DNA of 64,000 nucleotides from Brachypodium distachyon. Lineage: Eukaryota; Streptophyta; Magnoliopsida; Poales; Poaceae. Of this stretch, positions 1-13,106 are shown one piece after another. The DNA is taken from positions 19,500,613 to 19,564,612 of the forward strand of contig NC_016135.3 in assembly GCF_000005505.3 (NCBI RefSeq), given 5' to 3'. A program made the translations under genes and the position numbers. The notes under the pieces are model-generated. The model was not told where the DNA came from, did not search any database, and saw only the letters and a program-made list of their open reading frames with translations. Every line of letters begins with the position of its first letter. The stretch's first letter is position 1.

Positions 1-1638
1 TGTCAAAACGCCATTCTCCAATTTTTCCGTAAGTCAGTTCACCCTATGTTTGCACAATGACAATCGTAAACAAGCTTTCACCAGAAGTATATTAATTCAT
101 AGTTCTGTTGTGGTGACAGACAAATAGATTTTACATAACAACTGGCAGGCACCATCAAGATGATGACAGATCCTTAAGGTTAAACAGCAGTCACCTTTAA
201 TGAATAATCACATCCATAAGTATAATGGATGATGAACGTGTTATCCGATTTCAGGTCCCATGGAGGCTGCAATCAGCATTTAAGCAAATCCTTGATGATA
301 TGAGCTGCCATCAGCAAATTTTGAAATGATCTATCATGTGACGGAACTACTAAGCACCTGAATCATAAAATCTTTACGAAGGTTGTGGTGCACACCATGC
401 AATGCACTTGCAACAGCATATGCATACCTACAAATATGAATAAGAAATAAGAAATGAAAAGGTGTCACACATGTCAAGTCAATAAATAATACTACATAAA
501 TTGTACTGACATTTCCAAGACCCATCCAAAAGCTTTGTCTGTCTCCACATCCTCTTTCATTTTTAACGAAACATTCATCCATGTTGGAGCAATCTTCTCA
601 AGCTGGGCCTAAAAAGGTTTTGAAGACATCCATAACAGGTGAAATTCATAACTATTTAATGTGAAGAACTACATGAACAATATTTCAGGAACATTACGCT
701 ATCTTGGCGTCTAGTATAGCTGAACCAATACTTGTAAAGAAAAACTATTACTGAACCTAAATACTCTATTAATATTCTCACACAAGAAGAACAATACCTT
801 CTTGATGATCACTGGCGAGTTGCCAATAGGATCGATTTTTGAGACAGGGCCTTTTTCTTCAGGAAAGAACTTCCTTAGTATCTTCTCATTATCAGTTGGT
901 TTGATGTAGAAAAACGGAAACGCGGCTGGTTCATCACCATTAGCTAAGTTTGGCAAAGGCCTCACAAAGATGTGATCTGGCTCAGCCATAAGTATATACC
1001 TGCAAATCCTTCCATTAGGAAACCAATGAACTAAATCATTAAGCAAGAACAAAGAACAAAATGATATCTGCTTACTCCTCCTTGATGTTTGATTTTCGCA
1101 ACCATTGGACAAATGCCCAAGGCCTATTTAAGACAATGTAACCCTGAGTAAAACATCATATTAGAAAGAAAGAAAAGCTCATTTCAGCTCCACAAAGGAT
1201 AACAAACTGGAACATTCAAGACCTCACCTTATCAGCGCCTTCAGGTAGGGGGTCAACTACTAAGGTGGGTATCTCATCCATCAAACCATCTGGTTTTCCA
1301 GAGTGGAGGATCCGCGTGAAGCCGCCCATATCTGAGCCAGGCCTGCCTCTCATCTCCTTGTACCAGTAGTGCATTATCCGCGACTGCCACTGGCTGTACA
1401 GCGCATCCGTCGCTGTAAGGGCGACGTGGAACCTCTTCGACGGATCCGAGCCGGATTCGAACGAGACAGTACTGTCCTGATCACGACCGCTGCCGCCGAG
1501 CAATTTGCGCGGCCCGTCTCGGCCTCGGCCGTAACCCACCATTGTCAAGAAGTTGTAGGTCGCAAAGAAGCAGCCGACCGAGATAAGGATGAGCAAGCAG
1601 GGCGAGGCCTTGCCGGCATTCTTCCTCCCACTCATCAT
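1..1638 (-). CDS. HPAT: Hydroxyproline O-arabinosyltransferase (3' part beyond window)
   Basis: Seven exons read on the minus strand, all with GT/AG borders that keep frame: 1228-1638, 1076-1143, 798-999, 511-608, 358-427, 195-266 and 1-43 (continuing off the left edge), giving about 321 codons. The start is a double Met (1638/1635) followed by a short basic segment and one hydrophobic helix (about residues 13-32), as in a type II Golgi membrane protein. The lumenal domain contains the family signatures HYWYKEMRG, NRPWAFVQW, YILMAEPDHIF, FPFFYI and GKIGEWRFD. Family knowledge: these GT95 (RDN1/HPAT) enzymes add the first L-arabinose to hydroxyproline of extensins and CLE peptides in the Golgi. 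The family is usually about 360 residues, so roughly the last 40 lie outside. No lesion is visible. Confidence 0.93.
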
Positions 1639-3875
1639 CGATGCTTCAATCCAACAAGGTGCGAGCGCACCTCGGGTGGGGCGGATCTAAATGGTGTGCC
1701 GGGTGGGCACCGGCACACCCAAAATTTGAGGACGCTGCGAGGAGTGGAGGACGGCCGAGGGCCAGGTCGACGTCGGGAGCGGAGGGGATCGCCGCCAGGA
1801 GGGCCGGGGGAGCGTTAGGGTTGGTTGACTTGGGGGCTTGCTCATTGAGTCACTGCAAAGTGTCTTCAGTCTGCTCCCTTGTTGGATACTTTTGGACATT
1901 CTTACTTAAATGTAATCTCTTTAGTACCGATGAGTTTATTGATAAACGAGTAATGAGCGATGCATTATCATTTGTTGTACAACTACCTGACACACTGAAA
2001 AATATACTGATGAGCATATATACCATTGTTTTGTATACATCGTTCCGGTTATTTCATTATGTGACTTTTCAAATTTTCATTAGGAAAAGAAAAGAAAAAA
2101 AGTTGTACATTAGTTGTCCTCTAAAATTCATCGGCAAAAGAAAATAAGTGGAGAGAAAATGTGTCAAAACTCAAAAGCAAAAGGCTAAAGAGAATGAGAG
2201 AAAAGAAAAAATGGTGTCAAGTACTCATATCGTAAAAGCAAAAATAGAATGGTATTTTTGTTTTATTAGACTATCAAGTACACTATTAATTAATACTTTA
2301 ATGCAAGACATGGTTAATTAATTGACACACATCTTAACGTTTGGCCGAAAAGGAGCCCAAATTGATTAAAAAGGTATTTTTAGAAAATTGATGTAATAAA
2401 TCATTTTACAGCCTGACAATTATTAACTTAATAAAAGTTTAATGTCCAAAAGGTGTTTTTTAGGCCGGCCTTGGCATTTTGTTGCCAGGCTTGTGAAGCT
2501 CGGCCAGGAGTATGTTTAGGTATACATTTTCCATCCTTGGACACGAGAGCGACACAAAATTTAATAATTGGAGTGCAATTCATTTCTTGCACCAGTTTTG
2601 AAGCTGTCTGTGTGCTTAAATATGTCTCTCGCGGTTTTACTTGTCAGTCTTTAAACACTAAAATAATCATTATTTTTAAAATATTATTTACTTGGTGGTG
2701 GAGCCCGTCTTAGAGGCAATACATGCCACTATGCATTGCATGCTTTGGTAATAAGAATAAATGCAAATTGTGGGTTCCAGCTTAAAGACATATTGAGTAG
2801 TTGCTTCCAAAGATTGTGGATGACATTCACATTTCACCATCTACGGTTTTTTTTTTTTTTTGCGGAGACCATCTACCGTATTACTTGGTAGTGAAGCCAA
2901 TCTTAAGGTAATAAAAATAGAGGCAGGCTATGGGTCTAGCCACGGTTGCCTGTAAAGATTGTGGATGTTTTACTGTGCCATTCACATTTCACCATGTATG
3001 GTGGCACGAGGCTCTGAATTATAGTGAAGTAATTTGTCCGTCCCCTCATTTGGAACCGTGGCTATTTCTTCTGAGCACCCTACAGAATTTCTGTGACATT
3101 ATTACTGACTTCCAAATGAAGTCTAACCTGTCGTCCGTGAATAGACGACGAAACACCACGAATCACACCAAGAGAGCGAGTGAATGCTTTGCTTCCACAC
3201 CGTTCCACCTGCTGCATGCGATGCTGGGCTGAGTGTTTAGTTTCCAGTTTCTTTCAGACGCTGGCATATGAGCATTGGCTGGGTGATGCTTGAGGCAGTG
3301 TAGCACGATGAATTATTTCGATGCAGCTTCAAGTCCAGAACGGACACGTTAAGCAACTCAAGCATTACTCATAAATAAATGGCTAATATTCAGAGCAGAA
3401 TGTTGCGAGTCGTGGTCTACTGCTGGCACTGAGGACTGGAGGATGGTCCAGGAGAAAAGAAAGACACTGCAGCAGCAAACGGTAACCAGAATTCAACACA
3501 CTAATCGTCATAAGTAATAATACCAATATATACCTATCAGAAAATCAACAAGACAGAATGCCTCAAATCTGGCCACGCATTCAACTGTCTCCGTGACTAA
3601 CACCTGTATTTCATACAACCACTAATCAATCTGCAGTTTTGACATCAAACGATTATTCATTCATGATTCATCGGATAAGTGTTTGTCCCAGGGCTATCTT
3701 CTATGTTTGACCCTTCCTTCATCAGGGTTCTGTCAAATTCAATGTTGCAGTGGCTTCCGTGTACATTCTGAAGCTATGAGTGCAAGAGATGATAGGATCT
3801 AATATGCATAGCCAAATACAGGATGAGTCAACACTATGTCAATACCCTAAATGTAGGAGAAACTGTGTGTGCTGC
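1639..3875. other. Intergenic region between HPAT and ERMP1-like genes
   Basis: Holds the promoter side of the HPAT gene (from 1639 rightwards) and the downstream side of the metallopeptidase gene. It is AT-rich beyond about 1850, with a poly(T) run near 2848-2862. A short degenerate direct repeat occurs (a segment near 2812-2880 resembles one near 2945-3000). No supported coding region or clear transposon ends were seen. Confidence 0.5.
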
Positions 3876-6800
3876 CTAAACATTGACAGGAAGAGCGGTC
3901 AAGAAAGCCAGTGTGTAAGGAGAAGTAGACTTGCCGAAAGGTGTACACCATCGTGGAAGCTTCTCAAGAACCTTCTCAACCATCGGTGTGACTCTGTTCA
4001 CATCTGTTCTTAGTTTTACTAAGAAAGGATAATCTTCTACTTTAGCTTCTTTAGGAGATGCGTGTGTTGCGTTGCTTGACCAGAAGAGGGTTAACTGGAA
4101 TTTTGTTGGTGAGCTCTTGCCACCAGCAAACTGGACTGTATGCCATCCATCAAGCTGGCTCTTGTCACCCAGTTGAACCAAGTTCTCTGAATCCACTGAA
4201 CAAAATAACAGACTTACATGTCAAATAACACAATCGAAGAATTTTGCTGGTCTATTTATTGCTATATCCAATTTATGAAATTGATACACCAATTAACTGA
4301 AATCATTTAGCAAAATCAAACACCGCATAATCATCAATCTTTGGGCTCGAGAATTTCATGGGATAGACTGATAGAGATATTGCATAAGAAATAGCCTATT
4401 AAGTAACTATAAATGTATTATAAATAACAATTATCTAGTTAAGTTAGATTCATTGTAGATTCCCAATCCCAGAAGGAAAATGTGACTATTTAGGGTTTAG
4501 TGCCACACGATTTGGAGCATGTACATGCTTTGAAGTGATTTTTCCTGTATCTATTTAGCGGTAACTCACCTTGAATAGTGAAGTCATCAATTTCCTGCTT
4601 ATTGATTGCAAGCGACCAGCGTGTAGATGACTTAGTATCAACTGATACTATTGTTCTTCGGGTATCATCTGAAGCAGAATCGCTTTCAACCTGGAGCAGG
4701 GGAACTTCCGATTTGCTCCATCCGGTATTGCTCCCTTTGTAACTCCTACAGCCATACTTCATGGTAAATGTCACAAAATCAATTGTCATATTCCTTCCAC
4801 AAGAAAACTCTTCGCCTCCAAGGTCCGTCAATTCCTTTGTCAACTTTCCAGGTGTATTCGAAAACAGGGAAATATAGGATGATGGTTCTGTATTTCTGTC
4901 ATTCATTCTTGTAGTATCAACAACATGCACAACCTGAGCAAATCACGGAAAAATTAGCACCTGGTAGGTAGAACTGCTAGTATCAGCTTGGCTATAATGC
5001 AAATGAGGAGACATTATAACGAATCCAGATCTTCCAAAAAAAAGCAATTCCAGCCAAACAAAATTGAATATATACAGCAAAAGGATGGTGAATCATGTTA
5101 CATGGACTATCGCAGAAAATGATTTGCGAATATAAGTTCATTATCCATATGAAATTTTATCTAAATATCTACAAGCTTCATAATACAAATGAGGAGAAAC
5201 ATTACAGCACTTCCAGCCAAACAGACATGAATATACAATAAAAGATCAGTGAATCATGTTACATGGACTGTCCCAGAAAATGTTTTGCAAATTTAAGTTT
5301 TATGAAATTTCATCTAAATACCTGCAACTTAGAGGCACATTTAACTCATTTCTTACTTGTATACCCTTGCTGAATAACCGTCATGTCTAAGAGTCTAAGA
5401 ATTGCAATCCATATAAATATGAATGGGAATATGAGATAAATTCATTATGTGCAAGACTATTATATGTGGAATATGCACTCTTTAATTCTAATGCACAAAA
5501 ATTAGGACGGCCTATGTTTGCAATTGGAATCATTTACTTCCAATTATTTGTTTAAAAAACAGGCTCCTGTTCACCGGATGCATAAAAAATAACTTTAGGT
5601 TGCAGGACTGTATGATTGAATAAGAGAAAAAAAATCATCTTCGGGTTACAGAGATAGCAAAATGATGAAAAATTATCTAAATCATATGACAACAGAACTG
5701 GAGTAAAAACAGTTCAAACTCATTGACTCATAATACCACGACAACAAAATTTTAATACCATGACAGCAAAATTTTAGACAAATCAAAGTAACATAACCGA
5801 ACGGTATGTAAATGAAGTATAGCAGTGCTTACGTTTACAGAACGAGCAATATCCTCCGTAAATGCTGGAACAATGCCACTTGATACCATTACAAGAGCAA
5901 GACCAAAGAGTGTACACAATAGAGAAAGAAGTGTTCTTTTCGCACCTAAAGAAAACATTATCTTGGGTGTCAGTTTCATTGAGATCGCTAATGTGTAAAA
6001 CAGATAGCAGATGTATGTACATCTATGAAATGTGGAGAAGTACGCAAATTTGATGCAACTACAGATGTCTCTGACTCCAGAAAATGTAAAACGGTTAAAA
6101 ATAGGAGCCCTCTTGTGATCAGTGAAAAACACAGATGTGACAACCTACAATAATTCCTCAAATTAGTTTAGCGTTCAAGGGCTTTATGTTGTTGATATAT
6201 CTGTTAAGTATATCATATCTCCTCTTCCTATCAGATTGGTCTTTTGGGATATCAGAGCTGAGGTCTTGGGTGCAAGTCTCAGTCCCCACATTTTCCCAAT
6301 TATATTATCCATGCCCACGTCGGGCGTGAGGGGAGTTCTTGTTTTTTTTTCACATCCATGTCGGATGTGAAGGGGGTGTTAAGTATATCACCTCTTCCTA
6401 TCAGATCTGTCTTTTGGGATATATGGTTGGTTGCTATATCTTAACCATATCAAGCATGGCATGGATTACCTGAGATATGGACGTATGAAAGAAGATAAAC
6501 AAATGTAAAAGAGACAACTATAGCGATGCCAACAGCAACTACAACATTTCCAAGCCAGTCTGGTAGTCCACCAGGGTTCCTGCATATATTAGTGCATACA
6601 TTAACTGACACTGTACTCTCTATTGACAGGATTCAAGTTAAAAAATGTTTAGAGTTCTAACTGACTCGACAAATTATAGGACACATAACACATTTCGAGG
6701 TTGCAGGTCTAGATATGTACCTATCAGCACGTACAATACTGCCAGCCATCACATCAACCATGCGAACAACCAAACCAGCAGATGACACAACTGGCGCAGC

Positions 6801-9800
6801 CAAAGCCAGAACCAATGTAACGACTTTAAGCTGTTTAGGTAGCCTTGCAGGAGATAGTGTTGCTTCCATAAGACCATCTGCAAAAACATCAGCCATTAAT
6901 ACTCAAGGTGAATATCAATATATTAACTGTTCAGAAGTCATACCAACTTACATGCAAAAGCAGGAGAAACAAGCCATATGAGTGCTATATATGACGCTCC
7001 AACTTTCAAATAGGTTCCCAGTATCAGAACTATGAGCCATTGTACAAAACCGGATTTGAAAATCCACCTCTCAGCTTCCAGGTCAACAATGTATTCAATG
7101 GTGTTACCAGTTAGACCTGGCTTTGTTTTTAAATACACTTGTTGAATGTGCCTCTTCAGGAGAATAAATCCAATATGCTGTCCAATAAATGCCCCGAGCA
7201 GTGCAGGCGAACCAAATAAGCCAATAACTAACCATGGATTTGCAACAAATGAAACAGGAAAGGGACTGATATGTGGCAGAGCAAATGCCACCACAACCGG
7301 TAAACAGATAGAAAATATCAACATTAGAATAATGCTCAAACATGATATTCCGAAGGACACAAGCCCATGGCGTCCACCCATTAGCAGTGATGTTCCCCAT
7401 ATAAGAAGTGACTGAAATATTATCGAGTTGTGAAACATGATTGCGAGTCGCTGTGGATAGACAATCATATACTTGCCCTGCAAAGTTATAACATACAAGT
7501 GAAAAGAGGAGACGAAACCAAGTTCAGTTGAATATAAAACCATGCTGACAAAATCCCCGTAAAACATTTCAAACTTTGTGCTATATAGTTTCAGATACCA
7601 ACAAGGAAATTGTATATCCTCTAGATACCAACAACACATGCGGACACCTACTAGAATTATCTGTATATTTTCATCTGGTTATTTCTAACTTTTGTTCAAG
7701 GGCATCCAATCTTCATATTTCTGCTGGCACAGCCAAAGAACGCAAAGCATCAAAATCTCTGGAGGTCTTTCTAGGAACTAGGGATGCAAACGGGATCCCG
7801 CGAAAGTCCCGCTTCTAGTTCAATTCTCAAATCTCTTATTCAAATTTTGAACAAGATTTTGAATAGAAAATTTGAAAAATGAACTAGAAGCGGGACTTTC
7901 GCGGGATCCCATTTGCACCCCTACTAGGAACCTTAAGGTGCCAGGAGCCCAGAAAATATCCAATCCTAGATTAAAACTTAAATCTGGTGTTTAATTGACT
8001 CATGGCATGACCTAGTCACAGAACAAAAAAAAAAAACTCGACCTGCAAAGGGGTAAGCCACCCCCCAGTTGCATTAAGAAGAAGACCTTCTCACGCAGGT
8101 CGAGAAACCCCCGAACCCCTGCCCCACACCATACACAGCGGCACCGAAGCCCGTGTGAGAGCGGGACAATGGCACTCCAAAGAATTACTTCATCAAATAT
8201 AGACAACTCAACCTATAATTGTGTAAAAGGCAAGATGTGACAAAATACAGTGGTCTTTTTATTAAGACAAAATACAAAGTATTTGTTTTCTTATCTTTGT
8301 GCCCCAATATACACACCCCTATCTTGACATTTTATACTTTGCTAGTGTAATTCACAAGGATTTTGCTCCAAACTTCCAAACAATACACATGTTTATTCCG
8401 TAACAGTTAAAAAATGTAGATAATATGTATTCACTCATCATTCTTCAGTCTTACTGTTGCCTGAGTTACTACATGACCCAGCAATCACTGAATGGAACAT
8501 AACCTAACAGAGTATACCCGCATGATCTGGAACCTTAGCTTGAATATGAAGATTTACTGGAATGATTGGTATGATGTAACCCAGGACAAAGCTATTATGT
8601 ACTTGCTTAGCTTCATGAAAAATCATAAGTTGCATGGCAAAATCATAATATATTTGATAAGAACAAAGCCTTTAGTCCCAAACAAGTTGGGGTAGGCTAG
8701 AGGTGAAACCCATAAAATCTCGCAAATATATTTGATAAGAACAAATAAAAATAATTTTATCACTATACCAGAATATCGAAAAAAATAGCTTTTTTCTGCT
8801 CTGTGCTCTCTTGCTTTGCCTGATGTGCATCTTTCATGAATTTTGGTGAGGCAGCAGCATGGAGTAGGAAAGCAAGCATATTTTCTCCAATATGCTGAAG
8901 GGATCCTGGTTTCAGAAGCTTCATTTTGTCATTCTGCGCAGAAGACAGCAATATATCATGAGTAAGAGACTAAAATGTTTACTAATTGCTTTAAAATGGA
9001 TTGAATGTGGCACTAAATATTCTTTCGACCTTGTATTTACAATTTCCAATATCAACCGAAGGCAGACATATATTCTAATCTCATGGCATTGAAGTTATAA
9101 TCAAACAGTATCACTAAGAAACAAATGGCCGAATAGTACAATTTATAGTTAGGCAGCTCTGACCAATGATCTACACGAAGTCGTGCAGCAATCAGCTGGA
9201 TCCTCGAGGAGTAAAGTTCATGTGTGATGTTTCCAATTTGTGAACTATTTTGATAATACTTAGAATATTAGGCATCCTGACCAGTACAAATACTCCCTCT
9301 GATCCATAAAAAGTGTCACCCACTTAGTATAAAATTTGTACTAACTTAGTACAAAATGGGCGACACTTTTTATGGATCGGAGACAGTAAAAACTTAGATG
9401 AATTTTCCAATGGACAAGGCGTCCATAGCATTTTGTTCAGAAACATGTCTATTTATATACAAATACTCCCTCTACTATTAGCAACTACTCCCTCCGTTCC
9501 ATAATTGTTGTCTCAAATTTGCCCAAAAATAGATGTATCTATTCCTAAAAAGCATCTAGATACATGTAATATTTCGACAAGAATTATGAAACGGAGGGAG
9601 TAATAACTAACAAGGACAATAGAATATATGCATATATCTATATATAAAGTCATCAAAGCAAACCTTTGTATGATACACGGATGTCCTATCTGTATATGCA
9701 AAGTCAAGGCCAGGAAGACCAGCTACTTCCTGATATATTTGAAAATCAGTAGCAGATTTTATTGCTCCAGAACGGAAAACATCCTGCAATTACAAAATTG

Positions 9801-12583
9801 GGTTATGCCATATTCGCAAGCTGCTAGAAAGACAATCTAATATTGATTCATGCTGGTTGAATAAAGTGATGTTTGCAGCCATCTTCATTGACAGACAAAA
9901 AAGAACTACAGATTGCTAAATGTTCTCCGAGCTGATTTATTATATTCGCTGGAAACATGACAAAGGTGCAACTATTTTCTATCATTAAATTGTTCCTGGA
10001 TACTGGCCAAAATATAGTTTATCTATTTAGAGATTCATCGGCTAGCTAAGAATTAACTTGAATCAGGAGAATCACTACAAACTTTTACAGAAGGACTATA
10101 AATAAATGTCAACTCCACCTTCTAAGCAAACGAACCTCTCTGAAAAGTGAAAATTGTTCTTTCTAAAAACAACATAACTCGGGAATTCAAAAGAAAGCAA
10201 TCTGCTACCTGTGTAGCTATCTGAGCAGATGGGTATTTGGCTACAGCAGCAAAGCTTTCCAAAGCCCATTGGTGAGTACCCTGTTATATGGAAAAATATT
10301 TTAATTAAGCCACATTGATTAAACAAAACAGATAAAAACTCTTCTGCTAAATTTGAGTACATGCAAAATAGCCAAAGAGATGAATTTTCTTTTCCTTTTC
10401 TTCCATATGCAAATCCAAGAGAATTGTAACTCATCGTCAGCTTAAAATGTTCAGAAACCTTAAACAAAATTAAAAGCAATGGCATGATATCTTTGTTACA
10501 AAACTGGAAAAGCAAGCACAATTTTGGAAAATAAGGGAAATTGCAAATTTAGAACCTGACCTGAAAAAGGGTTGATTTCCCACTTATACCCATAGCTTCC
10601 AAATCAACAGCAAAGCGTACTGAGTTTCTCCAGTGGTGCTGCACAAATATTAGTCAATTTCATTTGGGTGAAACAATAATGATCTGAGTTGCGTACCAGT
10701 TACAGCAGGAATTATGTAAAACATATGAAATAGTAACCTGAGTTATAAAACTGTGTGCTCCGTCAAGGCCCTCTTCTTCCCCTGTGTTGAATAGAAATAG
10801 GACACCACTCTTAAACCCATGAGCCCACTGAGCCACTCCCCGTGCAAGCTCTAGCATGACTCCCACACATGAACTACAATCTCCGGCACCTTCACTGAAA
10901 AAGCATACAAGCAATATTTGTTTTTTTCAAAACTGGGAGAAAAAAAGCGAAAGATGTTACAACAAGTGTCTGTACAATCATATATTTCAATAAATAATCA
11001 TTTATGTATCAACAAGTTACATCCTCGTAACATTAGATGTACACTTGAACATTCTGAAAACCTGACTAAATTACTCTATAAATATATATATCCCAAATAC
11101 ATTGTCCACTAAAAATGCTACATCTTGAACTTGGTTACACCTAATAGTCATTACCAAGCAATATTTGGCAACTTCTGCATCTCAATATATGTCCTGCTTG
11201 CCCATCTATTTGTCTAATCTCAAATTTTCACATGCATTTATCTAGTTAACCCTCTCCAACAACCCCTTCCTCGATTGATACTAATGCGGTACTCAAGTTG
11301 GATCGTTGCAGTACATGACATTCTATACAAAATAAATATACAGATATACCAATTTGACCACTAAGTGTCAAAAGGCATACAGAAATTCTTCCTTTCCTAT
11401 GGTAACAAACTAACATGTTGCTTCAGCATACTGATTTCATCTCATGATGCAAAGCAGAAGCATTACTGTCCTATATGGGAGACGATAGAGCCTTACGTTG
11501 TAGAAACTGTGTCAATATGAGAAGAGACAAGAATCAAATTTTCCTCAGCTTCTGGTAAATATTTGGGAACAATTCTGAGGATCACGTGCTTAAGGTCTGC
11601 ATACAAGAGTGTTTTTCCATTGAAAAGGCCACCAGATAGACGATTTGCACCAATATCTGTGTGGAATAGCTCCAATTGAACATCAACGTCCCAATGAGCT
11701 GTCTTCTTTATTTTCTCTGCTTCTGCATAGACATACTATTGCATGGGCATGTCAAAATGGATAGTTGCAACTAAAAGGAAACATCATATAAAAAATGACA
11801 AGTCGTAACAACAATACTTCCTTGGTAAGTTCAGTGACCCACCATTCAATTTACTCCTGGATGTATAGACGTTAAAATTTGAGCTTAGTAGAAGTCATCA
11901 ACCTGAATATTTTACTTAAATAGAATTCCCATAACAAGAGTACTTCTTTCAGTGTTTTGATCAAATCTAAAAAAATAAAATAATACTAATAAAATAGTAC
12001 CCTGAGAGTAAGCAGCTTCAATCAACCAAATAACTGATTTTTTACGAATTAAAATATTTTCAACAGGATGGCACTAAATGCAGATTTAAATAAGCTTATT
12101 TCCTAGTAAAGAACTCTGTTCATTAAACAGGACATACAATTAACATGAACAATGCAACGGCCAACAGGTAGTTCCACCATGATAGCAAATGTCATTGACT
12201 GCCCATTCTTATGAGCGATGAAATTGTAAGAAAAACCGTTCAAGATGTAAAAGTAAGAAAGCTTGAAGGACAACCTGCACAGCAAGATCGAGGGAATCTG
12301 AACCAACTGGATGAGGACCCAGGCCTGTCAAGTACTCCACATGCTTAAGGGCGGAAGCTTCCGAGAACCCCCGTTTACCAGCCTGCTCAGCATCAAGGGG
12401 CAAAGGAAGATTTCCAAACTGGGTACGATAAACAGACCAGGATCCGTGAAGGAAGACTATCAACAATCCCAGCAACAAATATACGCTCCTGCTATGCCTG
12501 GTGTTATCTTTATTAGAATTGGTTGTTTCCTCAACGTTAGTCTCCTTGGGGTTTGACACAGGAGAACCTCGCCCTCGAGGCAT
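3876..12583 (-). CDS. Endoplasmic reticulum metallopeptidase 1-like protein (peptidase M28)
   Basis: Thirteen coding exons on the minus strand: 12275-12583, 11497-11735, 10738-10894, 10561-10638, 10209-10280, 9664-9783, 8769-8933, 6952-7477, 6721-6877, 6470-6579, 5833-5945, 4570-4933 and 3876-4195. The sum is 2730 nt, in frame, giving 909 residues, the expected size for plant ERMP1 homologues. A basic N terminus precedes a membrane helix (about residues 34-52). The lumenal M28 domain shows the metal and catalytic set SSHIDT (H176, D178), GAGDCSS (D188), GEEEG (E222/E223), VDLEAMG (D247) and VYHTK (H323). Exons 8-11 encode a multi-pass membrane region, followed by a soluble C-terminal domain ending at TAG 3876. 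Family knowledge: zinc aminopeptidase-like enzymes of the ER membrane; the plant substrate is unknown. The coding sequence looks intact although the introns contain many insertions. Confidence 0.94.
4984..5340. repeat. Imperfect tandem duplication in an ERMP1-like intron
   Basis: A segment at about 4984-5178 is followed at once by a diverged copy at about 5172-5340. Both contain, in order, an AAATGAGGAG motif, a CCAGCCAAACA motif, GTGAATCATGTTACATGGAC and a CATCTAAATA-like end. It lies wholly in the intron between exons 11 and 12, so it should not alter the protein. Confidence 0.7.
6202..6421 (+). repeat. Retroelement relic with a 45-50 bp direct repeat
   Basis: A sequence beginning TGTTAAGTATATCA and ending in CTTTTGGGATAT occurs at 6202-6251 and again at 6377-6421. 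The second copy is preceded by a purine run (GAAGGGGG), like the polypurine tract next to a 3' LTR. The spacer carries an imperfect repeat of the type CACGTCGGGCGTGAGGGG. This looks like a decayed LTR element edge in the intron between exons 10 and 11; the family is not identified. Confidence 0.4.
7779..7923. mobile_element. hAT-type MITE, near-perfect palindrome, 8-bp target duplication
   Basis: A 145-bp element with long terminal inverted repeats starting TAGGGATGCAAA and ending TTTGCACCCCTA; the arms match for about 40 bp with few differences. It is flanked by identical 8-bp copies of CTAGGAAC at 7771-7778 and 7924-7931. An 8-bp target duplication and a TAGGG(A/G)TG terminus point to the hAT superfamily. 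It has no coding capacity and lies in the intron between exons 7 and 8 of the metallopeptidase gene. Confidence 0.88.
8022..8175 (-). mobile_element. Possible non-LTR retroelement relic with an A-run
   Basis: A run of A at about 8026-8036 is followed by a GC-richer block (CTCGACCTGC, a C-run, then GCAGGTCGAG near 8095-8105) unlike the surrounding intron. The composition and A-run suggest an old retroelement fragment. No target duplication was found, so this is tentative. Confidence 0.25.
8668..8725 (+). mobile_element. SINE/LINE 3'-end-like relic
   Basis: The segment carries a phrase (TAGTCCCAAACAAGTTGGGG then TAGGCTAGAGGTGAAACCC) that I recognise as a dispersed repeat of plant genomes, probably a non-LTR retrotransposon 3' end. 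A motif near 8645-8664 (ATATATTTGATAAGAACAAA) recurs directly after it at about 8727-8746, as a target duplication would. This is weak but consistent with retroposition. Confidence 0.4.
9293..9386. mobile_element. Stowaway-like MITE
   Basis: Inverted repeats starting CTCCCTCTGATCCATAAAAA are matched by TTTTTATGGATCGGAGACAG at the other end. TA dinucleotides flank the element (9291-9292 and 9387-9388), as for Tc1/mariner insertions. It lies in intron 6 of the metallopeptidase gene. Confidence 0.85.
9488..9600. mobile_element. Stowaway-like MITE
   Basis: The terminal repeat CTCCCTCCGTTCCATAATT pairs with AATTATGAAACGGAGGGAG, and TA occurs on both sides. It lies in the same intron as the preceding Stowaway copy, about 100 bp away, but belongs to a different subfamily by its inner sequence. 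Confidence 0.88.
11696..11831 (-). repeat. Source copy of the duplicated exon 2/intron 1 segment
   Basis: This block covers the 5' part of coding exon 2 (residues YVYAEAEKIKKTA) with its 3' splice site and the end of intron 1. A diverged copy lies at 13192-13326, about 1.5 kb upstream in gene orientation. Confidence 0.85.
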
Positions 12584-12789
12584 TATGCTCTTCTAAATTA
12601 TAGTGAAACACCTGAAAAAATGGACGGTCTAAAAAGTATTTATCCTGACAGCATCATACCAGCACAAGAAATTCTTACTGACAATAGAAAATTATAATAC
12701 AATTAGTGACTACTCTGTTCCATACAATAATTATGTGTCATTAAACATTTTCTTAGTTTTAGTCCAAATCACAAGTTATGATACAATTA

Positions 12790-13106
12790 CAGCTCATTTG
12801 GCAACCAAGAATTCATTTCATTTGATCAAATGAATGAAATCCAATTTTTGATAGGATTTCATTTGGTTGAATTTGAATTCAGGATTGAAAAATCATGTTT
12901 GTCTACCACATGGAATTGAGGAGTGAGAAACAATTTTAGAAAAATGATGGCTTTTAGAGAGGAATTAAGGCTAGTTACAGTGTGATTTCATGGAATTTGA
13001 GATTGAATTCCTGTGGCTAATTCCGTGCCAACCAAACAAGTTGTTTTTTGGAATTCAAAATGAATTCTACAATTCTATGCCCAAATGATGGGTGCCAAAC
13101 GAGCTG
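12790..13106. mobile_element. Tourist/PIF-Harbinger-like MITE
   Basis: A 317-bp element with ends CAGCTCATTTGGCA and TGCCAAACGAGCTG, flanked by TTA on both sides (12787-12789 and 13107-13109). A 3-bp TTA duplication is typical of PIF/Harbinger elements. The interior is AT-rich with no coding capacity. It lies in the presumed 5' UTR intron of the ERMP1-like gene. Confidence 0.75.

Noticed and set aside
9488..9600. MITE hairpins considered as CRISPR-like or regulatory repeats
   Set aside because: They are single inverted-repeat elements with TA flanks in a plant nuclear genome; there are no regularly spaced repeats and no cas genes.
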